The notes beneath the pieces were generated by a model. That model was not told the origin of the DNA. It did no database searches and was given only the letters and a program-made list of their open reading frames with translations. 64,000 nt of DNA from Erinaceus europaeus (lineage: Eukaryota; Chordata; Mammalia; Eulipotyphla; Erinaceidae). Location: NCBI RefSeq assembly GCF_950295315.1, contig NC_080171.1, positions 31,054,361 to 31,118,360 of the forward strand, read 5' to 3'. Positions 44,490 to 56,023 of the stretch are shown here, piece after piece. Made by a program: the position numbers and the translations under genes. How positions within the stretch are numbered: position 1 is the stretch's first letter; each line of letters opens with the position of its first letter.

Positions 44490-45028
44490 TTAAAGATGTT
44501 TGTCGTCAAAGTTCAGGGCGCCAGTATGCCAGTCTAGCTTTGCAGCGGGAGACAGATGACCAGGGACACACGGCTGAGCGGAGAAGCAATATTTCTTTCT
44601 TCACGAGAGAACGGTTCAAAAACTAATCTAATCTAATCACAACCCTATTCTGTCCTGCTTCCTTCTCCTCAGGAGACAGTGTCAGGAACCCAGGAAGTAT
44701 CTATAGGGGGCGGGGAGAAGCGAGAAGCATGAAAAGGCAAGGACTAAACCAAAATCTCTAGAAGGCAGGGGGAGTGAGACCAAACCAATGTAACAGAATG
44801 ACCATGTAAATAGACCACAGCGTCAAGCAATGTAACAGAAGGGATCCCAGAAGCAGAACTAGAAGCATACCAACAGATGTTATTTATTTATTAATGAGAA
44901 AGATAGAAGGAAAGAGAAAGAAAAAGGACCAGACATCACTCTGGTACATGTGCTGCCAAGGATTAAACTTGGAGCCTCATGCTTGAGAGTCTAATGCCTT
45001 ATCCACTGCGCCATCTCCTAGACAACTG
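44490..45028 (-). repeat. tS4 SINE split by a solo LTR
   Basis: SINE pieces are 44490-44500 and 44876-45028 (CATCACTCTGGTACATGTGC, CCACTGCGCCATCTCCTAG). Its own duplication CATTCAAGTATTT is at 44477-44489 and 45029-45041 in the old L1. Confidence 0.9.
44501..44875 (-). mobile_element. Solo LTR of an endogenous retrovirus
   Basis: 375 bp starting TG and ending CA on either strand (minus: TGTTGG...CGACA). It is flanked by the 6-bp duplication GATGTT at 44495-44500 and 44876-44881. The minus-strand 3' part resembles the 3' part of the LTR at 53779-54212 (CGTGTGTCCCTGGTCATCTG versus CGTATGTCTCTGGTCGTATC). A 6-bp duplication is usual for class II elements. There is no internal viral sequence. Confidence 0.88.
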
Positions 45029-45412
45029 CATTCAAGTATTTAATCCATTTTAAATTACATTGTGTGTGTAGTATGAAAAAATGCTCTAGTTTCATTCTTT
45101 TTTGTGTATGACTGTCTAGTTTTCCCAAGAGATTTTCCCTCTCCACCATATGGAGAAAATTATCTATCATAGATTCATTATCCATTTATGTGCTTTTGAT
45201 TTCATTCTATTGATCTATGTGTCTATATTTTTTATAATGTATTATTTTCACCACTATAGTTTTGTGTTATAGTTTAAAGTCAGAAAATATGGATGGCTCC
45301 TTTTTTTTCCTTCCTCTGGACTGCTATGACTGTTCAGAGATATTTGTGCTTTCATTCAAGTTTCAGTGAGTTCTTCTCTAATTCCTTGAAGAATATCATT
45401 AGAAATTTTTTA

Positions 45413-45700
45413 TAATTTTATTTATTTTTTATTTATGTTTATTTCCTTTTTGTTGTCCTTATTGTCTTTTTTATTATTGTTGTTATTGATGTCATCATTG
45501 TTGGATAGGACAGAGAGAAATGGAGAGAGGAGGGGAAGACAGAGAGAGGGAGAGAAAGATAGACACCTGCAGACCTGCTTCACCACCTGTGAAGCGACTC
45601 CTCTGCAGGTAGGGAGCCAGGGTCTCGAACTGGGATCCTTATGCCAGTTCTTGCGCTTTGCGCCACGTGCACTTAACCTGCTGCGTTACTGCTGACTCTC
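45413..45700 (-). repeat. tS1 SINE with target-site duplication
   Basis: TTTCCTTTTTGTTGTCCTTA, GGATAGGACAGAGAGAAATG, TTAACCTGCTGCGTTACTGC. ATCATTAGAA-type repeats lie at 45395-45412 and 45701-45717. Confidence 0.92.
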
Positions 45701-45890
45701 ATCATTAGAATTTTTATAAGGGTTCCATATAGCTTGTATATTGCTTTGAGAAAGATCACAATTTTAATAATGTTAATCTTTCAGTACATGAGCATGGAAT
45801 ATTTTTTCATATCATTGTGTCTTCTATTACCAATAAATGTCACACATATTTCACTGTTCAGGCCTTTCCTCCTTTGTAGTTAACAGTAAT

Positions 45891-46445
45891 TTTAATAATA
45901 TATGTAAACCAATATAGCAAAATATTTTCATTTGAATGAAATGTTTTACATCATTTTTTATTTAACTAAGTCTGGAACATCTAGTGTATGTACTTAAAGC
46001 ATGTCTTAATTGAGACACTAGATTTTGTAGATTTCATAAAATTTACATACTCAATTTGTTTCAAAGATACTTGAAAGTTTTCTAATAACTGAAATGAGAA
46101 CTAGTTTTTCAAGTACTATTCAATCATAGTCAATAAGATGAATTCCCAGGTGAATTGAAGTGTATGCATACATTTAATATTAATTGCTAAATTGTTTCTT
46201 GCAGAAATATGTTTTAATTTTCACCTACTTTTAATATAATCTCTTGATTTTTTTTATTCATCTATCCTTATATATGTGCTATTTCTTTTTAATGTGACAT
46301 ATCGATACAAATCCCATGCTGCTGTTGTTTTGTTTTGTTTTTCCTTGAACTGAGGAGAGGGGCATTATTCCTAAACCATGAGACAAGAGTGTGAGGGCAA
46401 GGACCTGGCAAATGAGTTAGTGAACACTCTGGGGTTGTTTCAATA
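45891..46445. other. Intergenic, no feature seen
   Basis: AT-rich DNA after the old L1; no repeat or gene recognised. Confidence 0.4.
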
Positions 46446-46458
46446 GAAACCGTATCAG

Positions 46459-46802
46459 GGGGAGTCAGGCAGTAGCGCAGCGGGTTAAGTGCACATGGCG
46501 CAAAGCGCAAGGGCCGGTGTAAGGATCCCGGTTCGAGGCCCCAGCTCCCCACCTGCAGGAGGTCGCTTCGCAAGCGGTGAAGCAGGTCTGCAGGTGTCTT
46601 TCTCTCCTCCTCTGTCTTCCCCTCCTCTCTCCATTTCTCTCTGTCCTATCCAACAACAACAACAGCTATGACAACAATAACAACTAAAACAAGTACAACA
46701 AGGGCAACAAAATGGGAAAAATAGCCTCCAGGAGCAGCGAATCGTAGTGCAGGCACTGAGCCCCACCAATAACCCTGGAGGCAAAAAAAAAAAAAAAGAA
46801 AA
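46459..46802 (+). repeat. tS1 SINE, long form
   Basis: GGCAGTAGCGCAGCGGGTTA head, CCCGGTTCGAGGCCCCAGCT, CAATAACCCTGGAGGCAAAA tail. Imperfect repeats GAAACCNNATCAG lie at 46446-46458 and 46803-46815. Confidence 0.94.
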
Positions 46803-46815
46803 GAAACCAAATCAG

Positions 46816-48130
46816 TCCCTCATGAGTGCTATGACTGATTATGGGCTGGTTGGAATTTCCTTTATCCTAGTGAAACCACTTAATGGAAGGTTTTGATGCA
46901 TAATGATTCCCATTCTCATTCTCTCTCTCCCTCTCCCTCTCCCTCTCTCAACAAACAGAAGTTGGAGGATTATTAGTTCCCCTTCAGCTTTTCCTCCCAT
47001 AGTCTAGAAGGAGATTACATATCACCTTCTGCTTATTCCTTTTCAATTGACATTTCAAGACTTTCATCTTGGACATCTGTACAAGTCATTTATACCCAAC
47101 TCATCCTTAGACAGGTGATCTTAGAAGACCCCAACACAGTCTTAAAAAATGAAATGCATGCTTGCTACTTGTTTGCTCAGCTGTTCTGAATTCACTTTGG
47201 ATTGTGTGCCCTGATCCTGTTTCAAATAAAGACTGTGGCATCCACTTTAAAGAATTCTACATATGGTCTAGGTCTAGTCAGCCCATGAAATTGTATGTCT
47301 CCATCTTACTTTGTGTGTTTATCTTCACCTTGGTACAATTTCCACTAATTTGAAATTTTTCTTCATCCACAATATTATGGGTGCAAACAAGAGTTTTTCA
47401 TGATTTTAATGAAGATGGGTATTTGCTTTATTATCCTTGTTTTCTACTTACTTGGGAAATGAAGTCAGAGGGTGAAGGTGTAAGAGGTAAAAATGGCATT
47501 CTTCTACTCAGTCCCCAAACTAAACAAATTTTCTGACCCTGCAGAAAAAGAACTAAAGATCTCAGTCAAAAGGAAGTCCTGAGAGACAGGGAATCTTCTT
47601 TTGTTTATTTATTTATTTTCTATTGGAATTAGGTCTGAGTGAGAAGGGCTCTGTAACTACACATTACTTACATGCAGTGATTTTAAAATACTCCTACCTA
47701 CTTGTACTTATAATTCTGTAGTCTAATTAGGCTGGCAGGCTGCTTGAACAGCCTAAAATATACACTAGCCCTGGGAGACTGACTTCCAGTTACGGAACAA
47801 TTAAAAAAAGAGGCAACTCCTCTGAAGAAGGTATTGAAGGACACAGTATGCCAGGAAGGACTAAACTCAACACAATGTGCTGGAGCAGGAAAGGGGCGGT
47901 GGACAAAGGCAGTCATTCACAATTTAAAAAAAACAGGAGCATAGACCTTAAGGAAGAAAAGTGCCTGATACAGGTGCACCCTATGGTGCTAATAAACAAG
48001 GGCCTGAGAAAAAAAGCTATTTTTTACAATCTGTTACTTAATTAAAATAAATAAATTAATTAATAATAATAATGTAACATGGTCTGGAGAACAGCTTCTT
48101 TTTAAAACCCATTCCTTAGTTAAAAAAAAA
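46816..48130. other. Intergenic, no clear feature
   Basis: Includes a CTCCCT-rich stretch near 46920-46950; otherwise no gene, RNA or repeat that I can name. Confidence 0.45.
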
Positions 48131-48141
48131 AAAAAGTATTT

Positions 48142-48412
48142 CGAGAGTCGGGTGGTAGCGCAGTGGGTTAAGCGCACGTGGCGCCAAGCACAAGGACTGG
48201 TGTAAGGATCACGGTTCGAGCCCTGGGCTCCCCTCCTGCAGGGAAGTCGCTTTATAGGCAGTGAAGCAAATCTGCAGTTGTCTATCTTTCTCTCCCTCTC
48301 TCTGTCTTCCCCTCCTCTCTCCATTTCTTTCTGTCCGATCCACAACAGTGACATCAATAACAACAATAAAAAAAACAAGGGCAACAAAAGGGAATAAATA
48401 AATAAATATTTA
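48142..48412 (+). repeat. tS1 SINE
   Basis: GGTGGTAGCGCAGTGGGTTA head, CACGGTTCGAGCCCTGGGCT, AAGGGCAACAAAAGGGAATA tail; A-rich direct repeats at the edges. Confidence 0.93.
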
Positions 48413-48688
48413 TAAAAAATATTTTGGCTGAAGCAGGAAGAAAGATATTTAGTTATTTACTTAACAGTCTCCTTCTGGTTCTGGACAGAATAAGCTTAAG
48501 AAAACTATGATGTATTCCTCTATATTTTAAAGGCACTATGAGTATTGTCTCTATTTAGATTATTATGTTCAACCTTTCTGCTTGGCAAACCAGTTGGCAT
48601 TTTTATTTCAAGAGGCTCTAGAAAGTAAACAATGAATCTGCATCAAGTCAATCTCTTGTATCCCTTATTTCTTTTGCAAAATGCAAAG

Positions 48689-48740
48689 TCCATGGTCCAG
48701 GAGGTGGTGCAGTGGATAAAGCATTGGACTCTCAAGCAAA
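48689..48740 (+). repeat. tS4 SINE head fragment
   Basis: CATGGTCCAGGAGGTGGTGC, GATAAAGCATTGGACTCTC; only the 5' 50 bp are present. Confidence 0.8.
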
Positions 48741-49250
48741 ATAGACCATGACTAGCAGAAGAGATAAAGCTTGTAGCCATGGAACAGATCGAAGCATTAA
48801 CTGATAGCCTTGAAACTTATTCCTCTGACAACTAACAACTAACCACTTTACCAGGAGAAACTGGGTTTAGAAAAAAAATACACAAAACAAAGTCTTAGTA
48901 GCTGTGCTAACATGCAGAATCAGGCACTATCTGCCATGTGTTTGCAGTCATTTAAAATAAGAGGATTGTAGAGCCCTTGGTCAGTCAGAAATGCTTCATT
49001 TCTTGCTCCCCCATTGTGGAAAGCTGCCAAATTCATAAGCTATCTCTAGAAACAGAACTGGGGCAGTACTCCTTGAACTAATCTCAGTTCCTTCAGCCTC
49101 CTTCCAAAATTGTTTCCCTATGTGCCTGTATGATCACTCAATTACTATGTTTCTCCATTACCTAATACCTATTATCTACCAGACACGTGGCAAATGTCTC
49201 TCTTCTGAATTATTTAATTAATATAGCAAAATGGTATCTTTTTACTTGAG
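48741..49250. other. Intergenic, no feature seen
   Basis: Unique-looking DNA. Confidence 0.45.
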
Positions 49251-49259
49251 CATAGTTCA

Positions 49260-49408
49260 CTGGGCTTGGGAAATAGAACAATGGTTATGCAAAAAGACTT
49301 TTATGCCTGAGGCATCAAAGGTTCTAAGTTTAATTCCCAGCACCATTGTAAGACAGAGCCAAACAATGCTTTGGTTAGATCAAATAGTAAATAAAAACAA
49401 AACAGAAC
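49260..49408 (+). repeat. tS3 SINE with target-site duplication
   Basis: AATAGAACAATGGTTATGCA head, TATGCCTGAGGCATCAAAGG, TTTAATTCCCAGCACCATT. CATAGTTCA at 49251-49259 and 49409-49417. Confidence 0.9.
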
Positions 49409-49469
49409 CATAGTTCATCAAAGGCTGTCAAAAACATGTTTAAAAATCTCTTCAAGAGATGGACAAGTG

Positions 49470-49757
49470 ATCTCACCTAATAGGTGGAACTTGAGAATCA
49501 GGACAGAAAGGAAAACCACACAGCAAAACTTGGACTGGGTGGGGTGTATTGCACCGAAGCAAAGGATTCTGGGGAAGGAGGAGAAGACAGGAAGTGAAGA
49601 GAACCTTGAGGTCCTGTTGCATGATGATGGAACAGTAAACTACATTATGGGTGAGAGTGTTCAGCAGAGAAGTTTGTGTGGAGATGAGAGATTGTACCCA
49701 TGTGTCAACAACTGCACTATAAACCACCAACCCCCCCCAATAAAAATGAAAAAAAAA
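49470..49757 (+). repeat. L1 3' UTR end, plus
   Basis: GAATCAGGACAGAAAGGAAA, GTATTGCACCGAAGCAAAGG, CATGTGTCAACAACTGCACT, CCCCCCAATAAAAATGAAAA: terminal L1 3' UTR of the short type with poly(A). Confidence 0.88.
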
Positions 49758-50152
49758 CTTCAAAAATGCATGTTGGAAACCTCATCCCACCTTAATCTCA
49801 TTCCCTAGTTACCATTTTGGCGTCACGGTTTATTTTTTCTTTATCTATGATAAGCAATACAGTAAATTATGTCATCACACTGGTGTTAGTGAATCTTCTC
49901 GCAAGTCCAGTGCCTGAATCACTTCCACCTTTCCTTGTTTGTTTTACATTAACTATGCTGCATAATGATTAGTAAACAAAGTTGAGAAGACGGACTTCCC
50001 TAATACTCTGCAATAGTAATGTGCAATTTGGTAGCTGTCTACAATAAAACCAAATGGAATTAGTAAAAACATCCTAAGAACCAACATAAATGTGTATTTT
50101 GGAGTACCTAGATACTTACTACATGTAACCTATTATTCTTTTACACTTAAAA
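49758..50152. other. Intergenic, no feature seen
   Basis: Unique-looking DNA. Confidence 0.4.
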
Positions 50153-50455
50153 ATGAGCTCTTATCTCACCAATGTGTCCTGGAACCCCACTTCTCCAGAG
50201 CCCTGCCCCACTCGGGAAAGATAGGCTGGGAGTATAGATCAATCTGCCAACGCCCATGTCCAGCAGAGAAGCAATTCCAGAAGCCAGACCTTCCACCCTC
50301 TGCACCCCACAATTATCCTGGGTCCATGCTCCCAGAGGGATAAAGAATAGGAAAACTTTCAATGGAGGGGACAGGATACAGAACTCTGTGGTGGGAATTG
50401 TGTGGAATTGTACTCCTCTTATCTTAAGGTCTTGTCGATATTTTTATTAAATTTT
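50153..50455 (+). repeat. L1 long-type 3' UTR end, plus
   Basis: CCAATGTGTCCTGGAACCCC, CAGCAGAGAAGCAATTCCAG, TGCTCCCAGAGGGATAAAGA, GGGAATTGTGTGGAATTGTA: the sense counterpart of 61051-61400. Confidence 0.85.
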
Positions 50456-50467
50456 AAAAAATGATTT

Positions 50468-50763
50468 TTGGAAGTCGGGCTGTAGCACAACGGGTTAAGC
50501 GCAGGTGGCGCTAAGCTCAAGGACCGGCGTCAGGATCCCGGTTCGAGCCCCCGGCTCCCCACCTGCAGAGGGGTCACTTCACAAGCCTTGAAGCAGGTCT
50601 GCAGGTGTCTGTCTTTCTCTTCCCCTCTCTGTCTTCCCCTCCTCTCTCCATTTCTCTCTGTCCTATCCAACAACGACAACAACAATAATAACTACAACAA
50701 TAAAACAACAAGAGCAACAAAAGGGAATAAATAAATAAAATAAAATAAAAAATTTAAAAAAAA
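50468..50763 (+). repeat. tS1 SINE
   Basis: GGGCTGTAGCACAACGGGTT head, CCCGGTTCGAGCCCCCGGCT, CTACAACAATAAAACAACAA, long A-rich tail. Low divergence from other tS1 copies suggests a recent insertion. Confidence 0.94.
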
Positions 50764-50997
50764 TGAGTTCTTGGAGAAAAAAAAGTGAAACAAGTTAGTT
50801 GCTACTTCTGGTAGGTATGGAAGTGTGATTCAGCAGTTGGGAGTCCACATTGCAACAGACTTCAAATCCTGGGTTCAAGGTACCTGCTTCATGACCTTAG
50901 ATATGTTCATAATCTTTCTGTACCTTGGTTTCCTTCTACAAAATACAAATAATCCAGATGGATAATTCTAAATATAACTTTTCATAAGCATATCCTG

Positions 50998-50999
<2 letters not shown>

Positions 51000-51041
<42 letters not shown>
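51000..51041. repeat. (GT)n(GA)n microsatellite
   Basis: Short GT run followed by about 14 GA units. Confidence 0.92.
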
Positions 51042-51046
<5 letters not shown>

Positions 51047-51125
51047 TTAAGTAAGTTTAATCATATAGAGAAGGCACTTATAAGAATCTCACAAAGAAAG
51101 GTTATAAATCATGGGAAGGCCATCA

Positions 51126-51221
51126 AAATGGCTCACTTAGGTAGTGTACTGCTTTCCCAGTGTGCACAATCCAAGTTTGAGCCCCACCTCAACTGCACTG
51201 GAGGAAGCTTTGCTGCTCTGG

Positions 51222-51295
<74 letters not shown>

Positions 51296-51320
51296 TTCCT
51301 ATCTGAAAGAGTCATCCCAG
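51126..51320 (+). repeat. tRNA-like SINE (tS5 type) with (TC)n(GT)n
   Basis: AATGGCTCACTTAGGTAGTG head, AAGTTTGAGCCCCACCTCAA, GCACTGGAGGAAGCTTTGC; (TC)n then (GT)n at 51222-51294, CTATCTGAAAGAGTCATC end. Confidence 0.75.
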
Positions 51321-51491
51321 AGTGATGTGATCCTAGTGATGGAAAAAAAGGTAAGTAAAATAAATAAGTAAAATCACAGGGACAGTATTAGCACCTTAGT
51401 GAGTACAGGTGAGACTTATACCCTGACAGAGGTATGAAAGCCATAGTCCAGAAATTCATATGTTATTTTAAACCAAGGGCATATCAATACA

Positions 51492-52090
51492 TTTTTAAAA
51501 TTTTATTAGTGGTTTAATATTGATTTACAAACTTATGAGCCAACAGGAGTATAATTCCACACCTTTCCCACCACCAGAGTTCTGTGCCCACATTTCCTCC
51601 ACTGAAAATTGCAGTAGTTCTCCCAAGGTTACAAATATGGGTTGACTATTATTTCTATAATTGTCTATATTTTTATATATTTGTCCATTTTGTTCTATAG
51701 TCCCACCTTCTCTTCCTTTCTAAGTCACATCTACAACTATTACTACTTCTGAATGTCCTTCCTTTTTTTCCTCTTTTCTGAGTCCTGATGGAATTAGAGT
51801 TCAGAACCCTCTGGTCATCTTCCCCTAACATTACTCCTCTTCTTCGAGTATGGACCAAAATTCTTTATAGGGTGCAGAAGGTAGAGGTTCTGGCTTCTTT
51901 GTATTGCTTATCCACTGGACATAGCCATTGGGAGGTCAATCCATACCCCCAGCCTGTTTTTATGTTTTCCCAGTGGGGTAGGGCTCTGGAGAAGTGAGTT
52001 TCCAGGACACATTGGTGAGATCTTCTGCTCAGGGAAGTCAGGATGGAATAATACTAACATCTGTAACTTGGTAGCTAAAAGGAAATAAGA
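51492..52090 (-). repeat. Older L1 3' UTR fragment, minus
   Basis: TTTTATTAGTGGTTTAATAT at the 3' end, CACCTTTCCCACCACCAGAG, GGTCAATCCATACCCCCAGC, CTGGAGAAGTGAGTTTCCAG. Same type as 19211-19630. Confidence 0.8.
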
Positions 52091-52102
52091 TGTAAAGCAG
52101 GA

Positions 52103-52403
52103 GGGAGTCAGATGGTAGTGCAGCGGGTTAAGCACACGTGGCACAAAGCACAAGGACCCTCTAAGGATCACGGTTCAAAGCCCTGGCTCCCCATCTTCAG
52201 GGGAGTCGCTTCACAAGCGGTGAAGCAGGTCTGCTGTTGTCCATCTTTCTCTCCCCCTCTCTGTCTTCCCCTCCTCTCTCCATTTCTCTCTGTCCTATCT
52301 AACAATGACGACATCAATAACACGAACAACAATAACTACAACAACAATAAAAAACAAGGGCAACAAAAGGGAAAATAAATAAATATAATTAAAAAAATAT
52401 ATA
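52103..52403 (+). repeat. tS1 SINE with target-site duplication
   Basis: GATGGTAGTGCAGCGGGTTA head, AAGGATCACGGTTCAAAGCC, AACAAGGGCAACAAAAGGGA tail-like end. TAAAGCAGGA at 52093-52102 and 52404-52413. Confidence 0.95.
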
Positions 52404-52413
52404 TAAAGCAGGA

Positions 52414-52850
52414 CAAAAATGCTTAATAAACAGAAACCAGAGAGTAGGAATAGAGCAGATGAAATTAGGGATCTTAGGGTAGAAAGAAGCTAGGAAGTTT
52501 ATTTTAGTTTTGCTCCAAGGGACTCATGACTTTGGTAATTTTTGTCCAAGCTGGATAGTTAACATGGAGGTGGACTAAAAATGTTGCTTGGGAAGATGGT
52601 GTCAGAGTTTAGAATAGATCTAGAAAGCTAGATTAGAAAAGAGAACTTGAAGAAAGTATATAAATACAATCAACCGTTTACCCCACTGGTCCATTCTACT
52701 CTAGATATGCATTTAGGTTACTTTCTTACTTTGCAGAATATCTGTGAAAAGATCTCCATTTGCCACCTATTATTTAGATGTTTCAGAATATTTTGGACTT
52801 CAGAAATATAAACTGGAGAGTAAAAAAGGCCTGGTCTAGCCCCATGGTCA
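52414..52850. other. Intergenic, no feature seen
   Basis: Unique-looking DNA. Confidence 0.4.
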
Positions 52851-52877
52851 GGGGTGGGGGTAGAGAGTTGCTCCTTA

Positions 52878-52879
<2 letters not shown>

Positions 52880-52957
<78 letters not shown>
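52880..52957. repeat. (TC)n(AC)n microsatellite
   Basis: About 17 TC units followed by about 20 AC units. Confidence 0.95.
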
Positions 52958-52959
<2 letters not shown>

Positions 52960-53185
52960 TTGCTGAGTTTCTTCACTTACATATTGTTCTTCACAGGAAC
53001 TTTCAAGATTGCTGATTCCCAGCCTCATCAGGGAAACTAAAGCCCTGTGAGGTCGGCCTTGGTTGAATAGAATGCTCATGAGCTACACTCCTACACATCA
53101 CATAATGATATTTACACTTTATACTGCATCTTGCGAAAAATCACCCGGTTTGTCTGAGTTTCCCATAAAAAGTTAGAGTTAGATT

Positions 53186-53365
53186 GGTAGGCCAGGTAGT
53201 GGCACATCCAGTTACCATGTGCAAGGACCTGGGTTCCAGCCCCCAGGCCCTATCTCCAAGGGAAAGCTTCACAAGTGATAAAGCAGGGCTACCGGAGTCT
53301 CTCTCTCCTTCTCTATATCCCTTTTCCTTCTCCATTTTTTTTAAATCATAAATAAATAAATAGGA
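53186..53365 (+). repeat. tS2 SINE
   Basis: AGGTAGTGGCACATCCAGTT head, GGGTTCCAGCCCCCAGGCCC, AGCTTCACAAGTGATAAAGC, AAATAAATAAATAGG end. Confidence 0.85.
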
Positions 53366-53778
53366 CTATGGTATTGGGACATAGGTTGGTTTTGTTTTGT
53401 TTTAATTGTAAAAGGTGTGGGAAATGCATTCAAGTTCGAAAGTAGGGAAGGGATGCATGACATGCATGTGTGCTGAGTTCTGATTACTCAATAGCAGATC
53501 TTCCTCCCAGAAGACTGCAAGGTAAGGCAACATGGAGTGGTTGAAAAATTGCTACAGAAGAGCTAGGATTAAAAAAGCTGAGCAGTTCTTTTTTTTTTAA
53601 TTGAAAAATTGTTGTTTTCCAAGACTTCTACAGAGGGAGTCTTACAGCTTCCAAAATAGGTTCCAGCACACTTCACCCAACATCAAATTGCTATCTGCCT
53701 CCAACACAGGGCACTGGGTCCACAGCCCAATTTCACCCTTCCATCCGTCCCAATTTTGCACCATTAGATGATGATGAT

Positions 53779-54212
53779 TGTTGACTTTCTGGCGGGGTGG
53801 TCTCCAGGAGAAAGGTAACGGACTGGTTCTTTCTCGCTCACGCAAGGGACGACACGAAGTAAAGACACCAGGGAGTGTTGTATGCTTTACATTGGGTTCT
53901 AGTTCTCCCCCGCCAAGAGAATTGGATCAGTCCTGTTAGTTTCGCGGGCCCGCTTAACCCCGCCCCAAGGAACCAGAGGGTTCCAAAGTTAGAGAGTTCC
54001 TGAGTTCCAGAGTTGCAGAGTAAGGGAGAGTGCTTGCGCCTCCGCAAAGAGACAGCAGAGTTCTGTTTGGTGATTAGTTTGTCTTAGCTTATGAGTTGTT
54101 GTTCCTGAATAAAGAAATACAGTTTCCCTGCCCAGCCGTATGTCTCTGGTCGTATCTGTTACCCGCCCGTGAAGCTAGCCTGGCCAGCAAGAGCCGCCAA
54201 ATTTTAACAACA
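53779..54212 (+). mobile_element. Endogenous retrovirus LTR
   Basis: 434 bp, TGTTGACTTTC at the left and TTTTAACAACA at the right (TGTTG...CAACA). AATAAA at 54108-54113 is placed about 100 bp from the end, as in an LTR R region. CpG-rich compared with its surroundings (TTCGCGGGCCCGC near 53941). The 3' part is related to the solo LTR at 44501-44875. GATGAT precedes it at 53773-53778 but is not found immediately after 54212. Confidence 0.8.
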
Positions 54213-54715
54213 GGGGAGATCTGCAGTGTGCTCAGATCTCAGATCTCAGGTCTTGTTTATTAGTAGGTGGACAAAGTTTAAGTAGAAAACCAAACAAAGA
54301 ACATTATTCAAATATGTCAGAAATTACAGGTTTCTTAAAGGTCAGCTTGCCCCTATGGTAGGGGGCTGGTATGACAAGAATTGATGCAGATACATAAAGG
54401 TCAAGATAATTAGTTTCCTGATGCAGGCATTTAATCAAAGGGCACTGCTAGGAGTGTGTGATAAGGTGTGTTCTCCTCTGTGAACTCTGAGTAAGTGAAT
54501 CTTAGAGTAGGCGGCCATGTGGCCTGCAGTTAATGGAGGGAAGTATTGGGGTTTCTGTGGGCTTGAGAGACTAACAAGGCAAGCTTAGTCTGGGAGAATT
54601 TTTCCCTCTTGGCTCACCTCTATGATGAGAGAGACAAGCGGGGTGTCTATCCAGACCTCCATCCAAGGATGGGAGAGCTCCCCTATGCTCTACCAAGCTA
54701 TCACATAGTCCCACA
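54213..54715 (-). mobile_element. Possible second LTR in opposite orientation
   Basis: On the minus strand it begins TGTGGGACTATGTGATAGC and has AATAAA (reverse at 54256-54261) about 45 bp from its inner end. The outer edge is followed by GATGAT (54716-54721), matching the GATGAT left of 53779. Its identity as an LTR is an inference; it has no clear TG...CA inner end. Confidence 0.45.
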
Positions 54716-54736
54716 GATGATGATGATCCTTGTTGT

Positions 54737-55036
54737 TAAATTGCCACCAGGGCTATCCCTGAGCTCGTGCTGACACAGAACCCACTGCTCCCAGCAGCTA
54801 GTTTTTCTTTTTCCTTCCTTCCTTCTTTCCTTCCTTCCTTCCTTTCTTATTGGATAAAGCAGAGAGAAGTTGAGAAGGGAGGGGGAGATAGAGATAGAGA
54901 AAGTCAGACACCTGCTTCAGAGCTTGTGAAGCACCCTCCCCACCACACACACAGGCAGGGAGTAAGAGTTCAAAGTGAGGTCCCTGTGCATGGTATAATG
55001 TGTGAGCTCAACCAGATGGGCCACTATCTTTGGATC
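54737..55036 (-). repeat. tS2-type SINE, long form, with (TTCC)n
   Basis: TTGCCACCAGGGCTATCCCT tail, CACTGCTCCCAGCAGCTAG, (TTCC)n at 54812-54844, GCTTGTGAAGCACCCTCCCC, GCTCAACCAGATGGGCCAC head side. Confidence 0.82.
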
Positions 55037-56023
55037 TGCCACAGCAGACCACAGCTCATTAATGCCCTGTGGTTTCCCTTCTTTTGTGTGAGGTCAGCAC
55101 TTACATGAAACAAAGACTCTAATTCTCATTAAAAGTCACTCATCGAAATTCAACCTGCCCTTCCCAAGAAACACATCTTTAAAAAGATGAGAATTATTTG
55201 CTCTCTCTGGCCATCCATTCATCAATGTCTGGCCATGGAAAACCATTTATCCGGAAAGTGAAGGTTTCCAGGTCTGCTTAGAAACTAAATGGAATCAAAC
55301 AGAAACAATATGTTCTTGGGGACTCAGAAGTCCACTTGTGGGCTCGTTTCCATAGCAACAGACCCTGGCAGTCTCAGAACAGCTTCTGGTGCCCACAGGA
55401 GGTTGCAGCCGAGCACTTAAGAAAGTTTTTTCTTTCTTTCTGAAAAGCTACTGAAGTATTCCAAAAGAATTCCATCAAAATTCCAATCAGAACTGGCAGG
55501 GGGGTGGGGTGGAGGAGTAAGTTGTAGGTGACCTGAAGATCAGAGAATTACTGAAATGCTTTCTCCTCTCTCTTATTGGCAATACCAAGAATATGCTGGG
55601 GCAGGGAGAGGAGCGGTATTCCAGTTACAAGTTTTTTCTTACAAGTGTATTTTCCCAGGAACTGTCCAGACATCAATGGCAGGAAACAGGGTAGAGTCTA
55701 TGTGGGTCTGGGGGAGCAAGAAGAGATTAGGGCTTCAGAGATGGGGCCCTGCTTGACTCATTGCAACTGGCTCAGGATGGCTGTTCCGAAGCATTTCTAT
55801 CTCTACCCCTTCTCACAATAGCTCTTATGGGATGCTTTATAGAAAGCATGATCATGTTTACCATGGGAAAATATTTGTAAGTATAAGAAAATAAAGTCTA
55901 TATCCATATATCATTACAAAAATCAAGATGCTAATGACCTGTGATACATAGCAATTCAATGTGTGTGTTTCCTCTTTATTCGTTCTACTATTTTTTTAAT
56001 GTATCTATTTATTTGTTTTGCTG
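55037..56023. other. Intergenic, no gene seen
   Basis: Unique-looking DNA. A palindromic GTTTCCATAGCAAC block at 55347-55360 resembles an RFX X-box, but a single site is weak evidence. Confidence 0.4.

Larger units (their letters stand above)
42427..45890 (-). repeat. Old L1 fragment, minus, host to several insertions
   Basis: TTCCACATATGAATGAGATC at the left, TCCACACCTTTCCAGTACTG, then RT-region text (CCAAGAGATTTTCCCTCTCC) to about 45890. It is diverged. Inserted in it are 42605-42745, 42880-43130, 43521-44283, 44490-45028 and 45413-45700. Confidence 0.85.

Noticed and set aside
44501..44875. Remaining retroviral genes near the LTRs
   Set aside because: No gag, pol or env-like reading frame is seen beside either LTR locus; the 44.5-kb copy is a solo LTR with its duplication directly attached.
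55347..55360. RFX X-box regulatory site
   Set aside because: The match is imperfect, isolated and not near a promoter or exon.
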